From positions 8,274 to 72,273 of the forward strand of contig NZ_JAQIVH010000025.1 in NCBI RefSeq assembly GCF_028746185.1: 64,000 nucleotides of DNA. The letters are read 5' to 3'. This document shows, one piece after another, positions 41,901 to 49,959 of the stretch. Source of the DNA: Paenibacillus_E qinlingensis (GTDB lineage: Bacteria > Bacillota > Bacilli > Paenibacillales > NBRC-103111). Each line of letters opens with the position of its first letter. The first letter of the stretch is position 1. The notes below the pieces were generated by a model. It was not told where the DNA came from. It did no database searches and was given only the letters and a program-made list of their open reading frames with translations. The position numbers were made by a program, and so were the translations under genes.

Positions 41901-43472
41901 TTATAAATTCTGCTCAGTGACCCCCGTTGCAGGGTCAAACGTCAGCATTTTCGTACCAATTTTATCAATAAAGAACCGATCGTGGCTGACCGTAATTACT
42001 GCACCTGGGAAATGAATCAGAGCCTGCTCCATGACTTGAATGCTCATGAGATCGAGGTGGTTCGTCGGCTCATCCAAGATGATGACCGCGGCGCCGGAGA
42101 GGAGACACTTCGCTAACGCGACCCGTGCCTTCTGACCACCGGACAAGTTGCCAATAAACTTGCTGAGGTCCATCTCCGAAAATTGCAGCATGGCAAGAAA
42201 TTTATTCACCTTTTTCCGCGGCGCATCCAGTCCGAGGCCGTACGTATTCACCGCATGGCTAACGGTATCCTTCGGATTAAGCTCTTCCCACATCCGGTTA
42301 AAATACGCGTAGCTGACGCCTTTCTCCCAGATCACCTCGCCGGACTCCGGCTTCTCCTGTCCCGTAAGCACCTTAATAAGCGTGGATTTCCCGCTTCCGT
42401 TCGGGCCTACGATGACTAGGCGGTCTTCCTTTTGAATATCGAAGCTAACGTTCTCAAAGATGGTCCGATCCTCGTATGTCTGACCGATTCCTTTCACCTC
42501 GCACAGCTTGTCCGGAAACCGCAGACGCTCATAAATATCCGTGATCAGCACGTTGACGGGGTGAGGCTCGATCCGTTTCTTGTTATCTGCTAGCTGGCGC
42601 GAGAGACGGTCCTTGGACATTTTCTTGCTGGCGCGGCTGTCAATAGCTTCCGACTCCATGAGGAGCAGCTCTTCTTCCCACTCAAATTGGCGGTCGAGCT
42701 CCTTTTTGCGCATCTTCTTTTTGCGGATATAGTCGGTATAATTCCCCTCATAATCCTGAAAGCGATAGTTCTCAATCTCGATCACTTGCGTGACCACCTT
42801 GTCGATAAATTCCCGATCATGCGAAATCAGAATCATCGCGCCTTTAAAGCGATACAGCCACTGCTCCAACCAAGCGATCCCTTCGATATCCAAGTAATTG
42901 GTCGGCTCGTCCAACAGGACAACATCAGGTTGCTCTATGAGCATTTTGGCAAGCGCCGCACGGTTTCTCCAGCCGCCGGACAACTCATCAACAGGTTGAT
43001 GACGCGACCGATCATTAAACCCTAGCTTCGTGAGAACCGTGTTAATCTCTACAGACACGTTCCACCCATCCAAGTGCTCCATTTGTTCAAACAACTCAGC
43101 CTGCCTGGTCAAGAGTTTATCCATCTCGCCGTCATCCGTAACGGTACCAAGCCCTTCACCAACTTCTTGCAACTCGCGTTCAATCAGCGCAACCTGCTCA
43201 AAACACATTTCCAACTCTTGCTGAACGGATAAGCTCCCGGTCATTTCCGAGAATTGCGAGAAGTACCCTATTTTAACCAGAGGATCAACTTCTACCTTGC
43301 CTGATGTGGGCTCTTCTTTTCCCATGATCAGTCTAAAAACCGTCGATTTCCCAGCACCGTTCCGTCCAATTAAGCCAATTCGCTCACCTTGACTCACCTT
43401 CCAATAAATATCGCGAAAAATCATCGCGTCCTCATATTTCTTCGTAACGTTCTCCAAACGTATTACACTCAT
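41901..43472 (-). CDS. ABC-F family ATPase
   Basis: Soluble protein with two ABC domains and no membrane segment, 523 residues; family members act on the ribosome in translation or antibiotic protection. Domain 1: Walker A GRNGAGKST, signature LSGGWRNRAAL, Walker B VVLLDEPTNYLD. Domain 2: GPNGSGKST, LSGGQKARVAL, VIILDEPTNHLD. The interdomain linker (about 235-300, charged helices FEWEEELLLMESEAIDS) is the expected P-site tRNA interaction motif, of moderate length. Most similar in motifs to the YdiF/Uup-like housekeeping group; resistance function cannot be judged. Confidence 0.93.
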   Translation of the reverse strand: MSVIRLENVTKKYEDAMIFRDIYWKVSQGERIGLIGRNGAGKSTVFRLIMGKEEPTSGKVEVDPLVKIGYFSQFSEMTGSLSVQQELEMCFEQVALIERELQEVGEGLGTVTDDGEMDKLLTRQAELFEQMEHLDGWNVSVEINTVLTKLGFNDRSRHQPVDELSGGWRNRAALAKMLIEQPDVVLLDEPTNYLDIEGIAWLEQWLYRFKGAMILISHDREFIDKVVTQVIEIENYRFQDYEGNYTDYIRKKKMRKKELDRQFEWEEELLLMESEAIDSRASKKMSKDRLSRQLADNKKRIEPHPVNVLITDIYERLRFPDKLCEVKGIGQTYEDRTIFENVSFDIQKEDRLVIVGPNGSGKSTLIKVLTGQEKPESGEVIWEKGVSYAYFNRMWEELNPKDTVSHAVNTYGLGLDAPRKKVNKFLAMLQFSEMDLSKFIGNLSGGQKARVALAKCLLSGAAVIILDEPTNHLDLMSIQVMEQALIHFPGAVITVSHDRFFIDKIGTKMLTFDPATGVTEQNL

Positions 43473-43563
43473 GGCTATCCCCTTTGACCTGCATCATTCA
43501 TTCTAGGCTGATTATATCATGTTTGGGGTCACAACATTTTTTATTAAGTGGTGTATTGTACAA

Positions 43564-43614
43564 TTGACTTAATGTATAGTATAAGTTACATTATGTATAT
43601 AATATTATACATTA
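43564..43614 (+). promoter_or_regulatory. Promoter with overlapping palindromic operator
   Basis: TTGACT (43564), 17-bp spacer, TACATT (43587-43592). The inverted repeat ATGTATA-N6-TATACAT (43593-43612) begins at the end of the -10, and a related half site (AATGTATA) lies in the spacer. Likely the autoregulatory site of the HTH protein at 44096. Confidence 0.55.
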
Positions 43615-43647
43615 GGTAAAAATAAGCATACAGGAGGCATGAAAGAA

Positions 43648-44094
43648 ATGTCCTATCAAGAGAAAAAGCATATCGTTTCATTTATAAGCACAGTGTTCAT
43701 TTTTAGCTTCTATTGTTGGTATGTCTTTCAAAAAGTTCCCAATACGAATATGGATACGACGGAAACTCTCCGCTTTTGGGCGGCAGCCATCTTAATCTTA
43801 ATTCCGGTGTCCATTGTAGCCAAAATCATCATTGCTATCATCTTTAATATCATTTATCGCATTACGACCAAAGAAGTGGAGCCTTCTTTCTCCGATGAAC
43901 TCGACAAATTAATTGATTTGAAAGCTACGAGAAATTCGCATTATGTGTTTACGCTTGGTTTTCTTCTGGCCATGGGATCGTTGGTAATCGATATGACACC
44001 TGCTACGATGTTCATCATTCTGATCTTCTCTGGATTCTTGTCAGAAATGGCCGGTGTATTCACACAGCTCTATCATTATCGGAAAGGAGTTTAA
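43648..44094 (+). CDS. Small membrane protein paired with an HTH regulator
   Basis: 148 residues with four predicted helices (near 8-28, 42-72, 100-120, 122-142). No catalytic motif. ATG at 43648 is ten bases after GGAGG; the ATG at 43639 is only one base from it. It overlaps in operon order with the following XRE-type regulator (one-base gap), a common arrangement of a membrane protein with a small Xre repressor in Firmicutes. Function unknown. Confidence 0.75.
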   Translation: MSYQEKKHIVSFISTVFIFSFYCWYVFQKVPNTNMDTTETLRFWAAAILILIPVSIVAKIIIAIIFNIIYRITTKEVEPSFSDELDKLIDLKATRNSHYVFTLGFLLAMGSLVIDMTPATMFIILIFSGFLSEMAGVFTQLYHYRKGV

Positions 44095-44095
44095 G

Positions 44096-44317
44096 ATGGG
44101 CAAAAGTCTGATCAGCAATCACATACGGAAATTACGGTTTAATCAAGATGAAATGACGCAACAGCAACTGGCAGATAAAGTCGGGGTAACGAGACAAACC
44201 ATTGTCGCCCTCGAACAGGGCAAATACTCTCCTTCGTTAGAATTGGCTTTTCGTATTTCGAGAGTCTTTAAGATGCCGCTGGAAGATGTTTTCTTTATTG
44301 AGGATGAGCAGGTGTGA
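44096..44317 (+). CDS. Xre-family transcriptional regulator (YozG/PbsX-like)
   Basis: 73-residue helix-turn-helix protein; the HTH is QQQLADKVGVTRQTIVALEQ with the usual GKYSPSLELAFRISRVFKMPLEDVF continuation. Its ATG (GGAAAGGAG upstream) follows the stop of the membrane-protein gene by one base. Probably represses its own operon through the palindrome at 43593. Confidence 0.9.
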   Translation: MGKSLISNHIRKLRFNQDEMTQQQLADKVGVTRQTIVALEQGKYSPSLELAFRISRVFKMPLEDVFFIEDEQV

Positions 44318-44349
44318 GAGAGATTATTTTCCATTCAGGAGGGGTTCCC

Positions 44350-45363
44350 ATGAGAGCGATTGTTTGTACCACGTACGGGTCACCTAATGTGCTTCATCTC
44401 AAAGAGGTAGCTAGGCCAGAACCTAAGGACAATGAAGTACGGATTAAACTACACGCAGCTATTGTCACCCCTTCAGATTGCGCTTTTCGCAAGGCTGACC
44501 CTTTTATCATCCGATTGATGTATGGTCTGCGCAGGCCCAAACATACGATACTCGGCGTGGAATTCGCAGGTGAGATTGATGCTGTGGGTAAAAACGTGAC
44601 AGCCTTCCAGGTTGGCGACCGTGTTTCCGGTATTAGTCCGACTAGTTTCGGAACTTATGCGGAGTACGTCTGTCTGCCTGAAACTGCCACACTGGCTAGT
44701 CTTCCAGTTCATGCGAGCTTCGAAGAGGCTGCGGGCCTCTGTGACGGCGGCTTAACCGCATTGATATTTCTCCGAGATACGGCACGACTTCGACAGGGAC
44801 AAAAGATCTTGATCAACGGTGCCTCCGGATCTGTAGGGGCTTACGCGGTACAACTGGCTAAGTACTTCGGAGCAGAGGTGACGGGTGTGTGCAGTTCGAC
44901 GAATGCGGCATTCGTGAAATCGCTAGGGGCTGATCGGGTTATGGACTATACGCAGGAGGATTTCAGCAAAAGTGGTCAGACTTATGATGTTATTTTCGAT
45001 GCGGTAGGCAAGCGTTCTTTCTTACAATGTAAAAGTTCGCTATCTGCCAAAGGCGTCTATCTCACCACCGTTCCATCGCTAGGGATTATGCTTCAGATGT
45101 CATGGACTTCCAAGATCGGCAGTAAAAAAGCCAAGTTCACAGCTTCAGGCTTACAGCAAAAGAAAGAGAATCTCATGTTTCTCGCGGAGCTTTTTGATAA
45201 GGGTCAGATGAAAGCCGTGATTGATAAACGCTATCCGTTGGAACAGATGGTTGAGGCTCATAGGTATGTGGAAACAGGGCGTAAGAAGGGGAATGTAGTG
45301 ATTACGTTTGGGGGGGCATCCCTCACTCCAAATTTGCATACAAATGCTGCGTATACTCCTTAA
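44350..45363 (+). CDS. MDR-family NAD(P)-dependent alcohol dehydrogenase / quinone oxidoreductase
   Basis: Medium-chain dehydrogenase/reductase, 337 residues: GroES-like N-domain (HAAIVTPSDCAFRKADP, GVEFAGEIDAVGKNV) and Rossmann domain with INGASGSVGAYAVQLAKYFG. The zinc-ligand set is largely missing, which suggests a zinc-free quinone/enone reductase. ATG at 44350 follows AGGAGGGG; the frame opens at 44314. Its 3' end overlaps the convergent LysR gene by 41 bp. Confidence 0.88.
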   Translation: MRAIVCTTYGSPNVLHLKEVARPEPKDNEVRIKLHAAIVTPSDCAFRKADPFIIRLMYGLRRPKHTILGVEFAGEIDAVGKNVTAFQVGDRVSGISPTSFGTYAEYVCLPETATLASLPVHASFEEAAGLCDGGLTALIFLRDTARLRQGQKILINGASGSVGAYAVQLAKYFGAEVTGVCSSTNAAFVKSLGADRVMDYTQEDFSKSGQTYDVIFDAVGKRSFLQCKSSLSAKGVYLTTVPSLGIMLQMSWTSKIGSKKAKFTASGLQQKKENLMFLAELFDKGQMKAVIDKRYPLEQMVEAHRYVETGRKKGNVVITFGGASLTPNLHTNAAYTP

Positions 45364-46213
45364 TAAGCGCAGATACTTCAACATCCTTCTTCGTAATTCG
45401 CCAGAGATAGTTTGGGTATTTTTTATATTTGCCGATTGGTATCGCGACGACCCCATTCTTGAATTTCTCCGGCATCGTAGTCACGATGTAATCCGTTGCG
45501 ATGGTGATGGCATTGCCGCGGCTAACCATTTGCATAATGGCTTGTGTGTTATTGGTCGTTAAGGCAATCCGGTTCCCCGAATCCCCGGCTATCAATTCCG
45601 CTGCAATCCGCTCAATATAAGCGTCTTTATAAATAACCAACACTTCATTATGTAAGTCGGAGCCTGTTATAGCAGTTAAAAATCGTAGTGGCGATTGTTT
45701 ATTCACGACAATAACAGCTTCCCCGCGAATCACGGGCTCCCACATGAAAGAGTCGTCCTGACTCTCGCGTGACAAAGAGACGAACCCCATATCCGCCTCC
45801 CCTTTCATAACTTGATTCATAACCGCTGTATTATCGCCCTCCAAAAGTTGAACATTAATATGAGGATAGATCCCCATAAAGGTAATTGTGGTGTCCGTTA
45901 CCAAGGAAACCATCCCAGGTATGGTAGCGATAACGATATTGCCCGTGTTGATTGGTTTGGACTTGGAGAGCTCATTTCTCATATTTCGGACGTTGGTCAG
46001 TATGGTACGTGCATATTGCATAGCTTTAAACCCATCCTGTGTAAGAGCAATTCCTTTTTTCGAACGGGTAAAAAGCGTAGCTTCTAACTCATTCTCCAGT
46101 TGGCTGATGGATTGACTGATGGCGGGGACGGTAATCCTATGCTTTTTGGCCGTTTCTGTAAACGAGCCCGACTCCGCCGAATCTACGAAATACTGGAGCT
46201 GTATAATATTCAA
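45323..46213 (-). CDS. LysR-family transcriptional regulator
   Basis: 296 residues: winged HTH (1-60, MNIIQLQYFVDSAESGSFTE...ISQSISQLENELEATLF) and a type 2 periplasmic-binding-like effector domain. TTG at 46213 was chosen (AAGGA eight bases upstream, family start MNIIQLQYF); the GTG at 46219 would be too close to that site. Convergent with the dehydrogenase gene and divergent from the YhgE/Pip gene; either could be its target. Confidence 0.9.
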   Translation of the reverse strand: MNIIQLQYFVDSAESGSFTETAKKHRITVPAISQSISQLENELEATLFTRSKKGIALTQDGFKAMQYARTILTNVRNMRNELSKSKPINTGNIVIATIPGMVSLVTDTTITFMGIYPHINVQLLEGDNTAVMNQVMKGEADMGFVSLSRESQDDSFMWEPVIRGEAVIVVNKQSPLRFLTAITGSDLHNEVLVIYKDAYIERIAAELIAGDSGNRIALTTNNTQAIMQMVSRGNAITIATDYIVTTMPEKFKNGVVAIPIGKYKKYPNYLWRITKKDVEVSALIKEYTQHLYANLE

Positions 46214-46409
46214 TGTCACTCATCCTTAATAATTTGTTTAGGTTAATAAAATAAACTTAAATATATTTTATCATTTATCAGTGGTATTATACAGTAATCC
46301 TATTCACCTTGCCGAGTCACCCTAGATGGAATCTTACATCTTTCGAATAAATGATTGGATTAAGGGAACATCATTAACGACGATTGTCACAAGTAAAGGA
46401 GCATTGCAA

Positions 46410-48611
46410 TTGAAAAAAAACATATTAAACGTATTTGCATCTGAATTTCGCCGCTTTATTAGGAACCCTATGATGATCCTTACTTTCGTAGCTGTCGCCT
46501 TAGTTCCTATTTTATATAGTGGATTCTTGCTAAAAGGAACTTGGGACCCCTACGGCCAACTGGAGAAACTGCCTATCGCCGTCGTCAATTTGGATCAGGG
46601 GGCTGATTTTGAAGGCGAGTCACGAAATGTAGGCAATGAGTTTATCGATGAGCTGAAGGAAAACAGCAGCTTTTCGTGGGGGTTTATGAGTGCAGAAGAA
46701 GCTGCACAGGGAATGAGAAATAACCATTATTACGCGACGATCACGGTTCCCCCTAGCTTTTCAACAGATGCCGCATCGATTACAAGCACCACACCGAAGC
46801 AGGCAGAAATTATTTTTGAGTCTAACAGTTACTACAACTTTGTTGCCGGTCAGATCGGGGAAAGCGCAACGAAAGAGTTAAAAAATAAATTATCCAAAAC
46901 GCTGACAGAAGCCTATTCAACGAGTATTCTCTCCGAATTCGAAACCATTTCGAATGGGCTCAGCGAAGCAGGGAAAGGTGCCTCCGATCTTCAGGCTGGC
47001 GCACAAACCTTAGGTAATGGAATTCATGAGGTACAAACCAATTTGGCTATTCTTGCGGACGGCACTAAGCAATTAGATGACAGTGCTGGCTTGTTACAAA
47101 AAGGGGCAAGCAGCCTAAGCGCAGGCGCTTCGGAAGTTAGCAAAGGCGCCGCGGCACTATCGAGCGGAGTAAACCAATTGCAAAACGCTGGCGCACAATT
47201 GGAACAAGGTGCTCAAAAATCAGCTGCTGGCGCCTCTTCCTTAGTTACGGGATTGCAAGCCGCCCAAACGGGAGCCGATCAATTGGCCTCTGGCCTAGCC
47301 TCATCTTCCAAAGGCAGCACACAATTAGTAGAGGGCCTTACGTCAGCCCTAAGCGCATCTGATAAATTGGAAGACGGCTCTGCACAGCTCGCTTCCGGTC
47401 TTGAGGCATTCGTCGCGTCGCATCCTGATCTTGCTTCGAATGCATCAGTAACCAAGCTCCTTGCAGCCAGCAAGGACGTCGCAGAAGGAAACAAGAAGCT
47501 GCATGACGCTGAGAAGAAACTCCTTACAGGAGGGCAGTCTGTCGCTTCTGGCACGGAAAAGCTAGTCACAGGAGCCGAGAAGCTCCGTGACGGTAACAAG
47601 CAACTCGTTGCTGGTGCAACGCAACTGCAGACAGGTGGGCAGCAGCTTGCTGATGGCTTGCACACCTTCAATGCGAACTTGCCACAGCTATCTGCTGGCG
47701 GCACCAAGCTGCAAAGCGGCGCGGCGCAAGTCAGTACCGGAGCTGGAGATCTAGCCAACGGCATGACGCAAATGACCGCGGGTATTCACAAAGTAGCCAG
47801 CGGCGCAGCGCAACTGAATGAAGGAGCGACTGCGCTTGACGCAGGTGCACCGAAATTGGTCGATGGCAGCGGACAACTCGCCACAAAATTGAACGATGCC
47901 GCGAAACAAACCGCAGCCGTCAAAGCTGATGACAATACGATCAAAATGCTGGCAGAACCCGTGAAGATTACAGCCAATGATGATCGTAAGGTTGCGATCT
48001 ATGCGAACGGCATTGCTCCTTACTTCATATCCATGGCGTTGTTTGCAGGGTCGCTGGTATTCACGACCATCTATGCAGCCAGAAGCACATTCACACCAGG
48101 GGCACGAGGGTTCCGACTACTAGTAAGCAAGCTCCTTACTTTTAGCCTAATGAGTATTTTCCAAGCTGGCATTGCAACGACCGTTCTCACCTATGTACTA
48201 GATTTGAAGGTGCAGAGCATTCCCTTGTTCTACGTCTTTACCTTTGTCGTCGGCTTAACCTTCATGCTGATTATCCAAATGTTCGTCACATGGTTGGATC
48301 AACCAGGTCGATTCGTTGTTCTGCTGCTGATGATCCTGCAATTGGCATCAAGCGCAGGGACGTATCCGCTGGAGCTCCTGCCGAATTGGGCCCAAGCCTT
48401 ACACCCTTGGCTGCCTATGACGTATGCGATTCAAGGATTCCGATATGTCATTTCCAGTGGTCAGTACACGGACATGTGGCATCAAGTGGGCTACTTGAGT
48501 ATCTACCTTGTCGGTTCCTTGATTCTAACCAGCGTTTACTTCCTTACACGTAAAAAGACTGAAAATAACAACGATGATGAACATGAGCAGTTGATGCCTG
48601 TTACGGTGTGA
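46410..48611 (+). CDS. YhgE/Pip-domain membrane protein with long repeat-rich ectodomain
   Basis: Phage-infection-protein-like membrane protein of 733 residues. One N-terminal helix (about 22-44), a large external region, then five to six helices near the C-terminus (about 540-720) with ABC-2-type fold. The ectodomain (about 175-510) contains many 7- to 14-residue repeats with the pattern GAxxLxxGxxxL, suggesting a long helical rod. TTG at 46410 has AAAGGAG eight bases upstream. Relatives serve as phage receptors or in export of type VII substrates or mycolate-like lipids; the role here is unknown. Confidence 0.85.
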   Translation: MKKNILNVFASEFRRFIRNPMMILTFVAVALVPILYSGFLLKGTWDPYGQLEKLPIAVVNLDQGADFEGESRNVGNEFIDELKENSSFSWGFMSAEEAAQGMRNNHYYATITVPPSFSTDAASITSTTPKQAEIIFESNSYYNFVAGQIGESATKELKNKLSKTLTEAYSTSILSEFETISNGLSEAGKGASDLQAGAQTLGNGIHEVQTNLAILADGTKQLDDSAGLLQKGASSLSAGASEVSKGAAALSSGVNQLQNAGAQLEQGAQKSAAGASSLVTGLQAAQTGADQLASGLASSSKGSTQLVEGLTSALSASDKLEDGSAQLASGLEAFVASHPDLASNASVTKLLAASKDVAEGNKKLHDAEKKLLTGGQSVASGTEKLVTGAEKLRDGNKQLVAGATQLQTGGQQLADGLHTFNANLPQLSAGGTKLQSGAAQVSTGAGDLANGMTQMTAGIHKVASGAAQLNEGATALDAGAPKLVDGSGQLATKLNDAAKQTAAVKADDNTIKMLAEPVKITANDDRKVAIYANGIAPYFISMALFAGSLVFTTIYAARSTFTPGARGFRLLVSKLLTFSLMSIFQAGIATTVLTYVLDLKVQSIPLFYVFTFVVGLTFMLIIQMFVTWLDQPGRFVVLLLMILQLASSAGTYPLELLPNWAQALHPWLPMTYAIQGFRYVISSGQYTDMWHQVGYLSIYLVGSLILTSVYFLTRKKTENNNDDEHEQLMPVTV

Positions 48612-48653
48612 TGAAATAGGAATTCGTGTATTTCATTAACTCCTTCCATAATT

Positions 48654-48693
48654 AAACAGCGAGTATCCCGATATTTCGGGTACTCGCTGTTTG
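48654..48693 (+). terminator. Terminator of the YhgE/Pip gene
   Basis: AACAGCGAGTA-T-CCCG, loop, CGGG-TACTCGCTGTT then a short T-run. Confidence 0.8.
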
Positions 48694-48835
48694 TATTTTA
48701 GCTAATATCAACTAGAAAAGAGGTAGTAAGATCATAACTCAACAATATTCAATTCGCTTTACATTAAAACTAAATATTCCCAAATTCGACAAATTCCGAT
48801 ATAGTAATCTTAAACCTATTCCAGAAGGAGTCACA

Positions 48836-49567
48836 ATGAATACGAAAGAGCAATCATCAGGTGGTAGCACCATATATCGCCATCAAGCAACTGATCGACC
48901 TTATACATTCGCCAAAGGAGATGAAACTTCGTTTGAGCTCATTTCTCAGCATGTGGAGAAGTACATCGGGCCGATCCAATCGGTATTTCATGAAATCGTC
49001 TCCGACTTGGTTCATATTGACATCCTTTACGTCGCTCCGACGAAAGAACGTAATTACATAACATTGGTAACCTCGGGTATGAGCAACCTACCAATGACTG
49101 TCCCTGAAGGAGCAGAAGCCTTCCGCTATGCCGAACTTATCATTTGTCTCCCACCAGATTGGGAGCTATCGAACGAAATCATCCAAAAAGAAGAAAATTA
49201 TTGGCCTATTCGCATCCTTAAAATGTTAGCCAGACTCCCTCACGAATACAACACTTGGCTGTATGCAGCCCACACCATTCCCAATAATAACCCACCCGAA
49301 CCGTATGCAAGCAATACGAAGCTGATGGGCATGATGCTAACAATCCCCTCTATTGTGGAACAGATTAATGAGTTTTTCACACTAACTGTCTCGTCAGACA
49401 AAGAAATTCATTTTTTTAGTTTAACACCACTCTATAGCGAAGAAATGGACTATAAGCTTAAGCATGGTGCCGAGGCACTATTCGAAAAACTCGACAAAGC
49501 AAGCGTTAATGAGCTACTTGATCCTCGACGTAAAAATACTTGCAAGAAATTATTCGGCTTATTCTAA
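48836..49567 (+). CDS. Suppressor-of-fused (SUFU) domain protein
   Basis: 243 residues of SUFU-like fold: YIGPIQSVFHEIVSDLVHID, FVTSGMSNLPM-like LVTSGMSNLPMTVPEG, RYAELIICLPPDW and NYWPIRILKMLARLPHEYNTW. Bacterial SUFU proteins often act as immunity proteins beside polymorphic toxins, but no toxin gene is adjacent here. Its 3' end overlaps the convergent Xre gene by 4 bp. Confidence 0.85.
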   Translation: MNTKEQSSGGSTIYRHQATDRPYTFAKGDETSFELISQHVEKYIGPIQSVFHEIVSDLVHIDILYVAPTKERNYITLVTSGMSNLPMTVPEGAEAFRYAELIICLPPDWELSNEIIQKEENYWPIRILKMLARLPHEYNTWLYAAHTIPNNNPPEPYASNTKLMGMMLTIPSIVEQINEFFTLTVSSDKEIHFFSLTPLYSEEMDYKLKHGAEALFEKLDKASVNELLDPRRKNTCKKLFGLF

Positions 49568-49791
49568 CTAGGACCAGAGCCCACCTCAATCAACTCATAC
49601 AAGTCTCTCACTTGGCAACCGATGGTATCCGCAACGGAAATCGCCACTTGCAAGGGCATGACTCTCTTATTTTCCATATAGTCAGCGATCCGCTCAGACT
49701 TATACAACAGGGCTCGTGCTAGTTCTTCCCTACCCATACCGTGCTCAGCCAAGCGTTGTTGTAGTAAACAACGACCCAGTTCAAATTTCAT
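49564..49791 (-). CDS. Small Xre-type HTH protein
   Basis: 75 residues containing a full Xre helix-turn-helix: GMGREELARALLYKSERIADYMENKRVMPLQVAISVADTIGC. Convergent with the SUFU gene. Its target is unknown. Confidence 0.8.
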   Translation of the reverse strand: MKFELGRCLLQQRLAEHGMGREELARALLYKSERIADYMENKRVMPLQVAISVADTIGCQVRDLYELIEVGSGPS

Positions 49792-49862
49792 TCGCGGCTA
49801 ACCCCTATCCAAAAAATTGTTACCAACAGCCTCGCCAATGTTAGAAGCTTTTATTCGCAGTA

Positions 49863-49913
49863 AAAAACCCAGCCTCAGCATTCACAAATAGTGTATGCCT
49901 AGGTTGGGTTTAC
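49863..49913 (-). terminator. Terminator-like hairpin in the 49792-49959 interval
   Basis: AAACCCAACCTAGGCAT ... ATGCTGAGGCTGGGTTTTTT on the minus strand, placed after the stop of the 716-residue secreted protein gene (49960), and so the end of the six-gene operon. Confidence 0.75.
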
Positions 49914-49959
49914 AAGCAAAGATAGGAAATCTTGCTTTAAGCGCTTTGATTTTGGGCTT

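Noticed and set aside
47279..47764. 161-residue antisense frame in the YhgE/Pip gene
   Set aside because: Shadow of the repeat-rich coding region; composition (Ser/Ala/Cys/Pro) and lack of a start signal argue against a gene.
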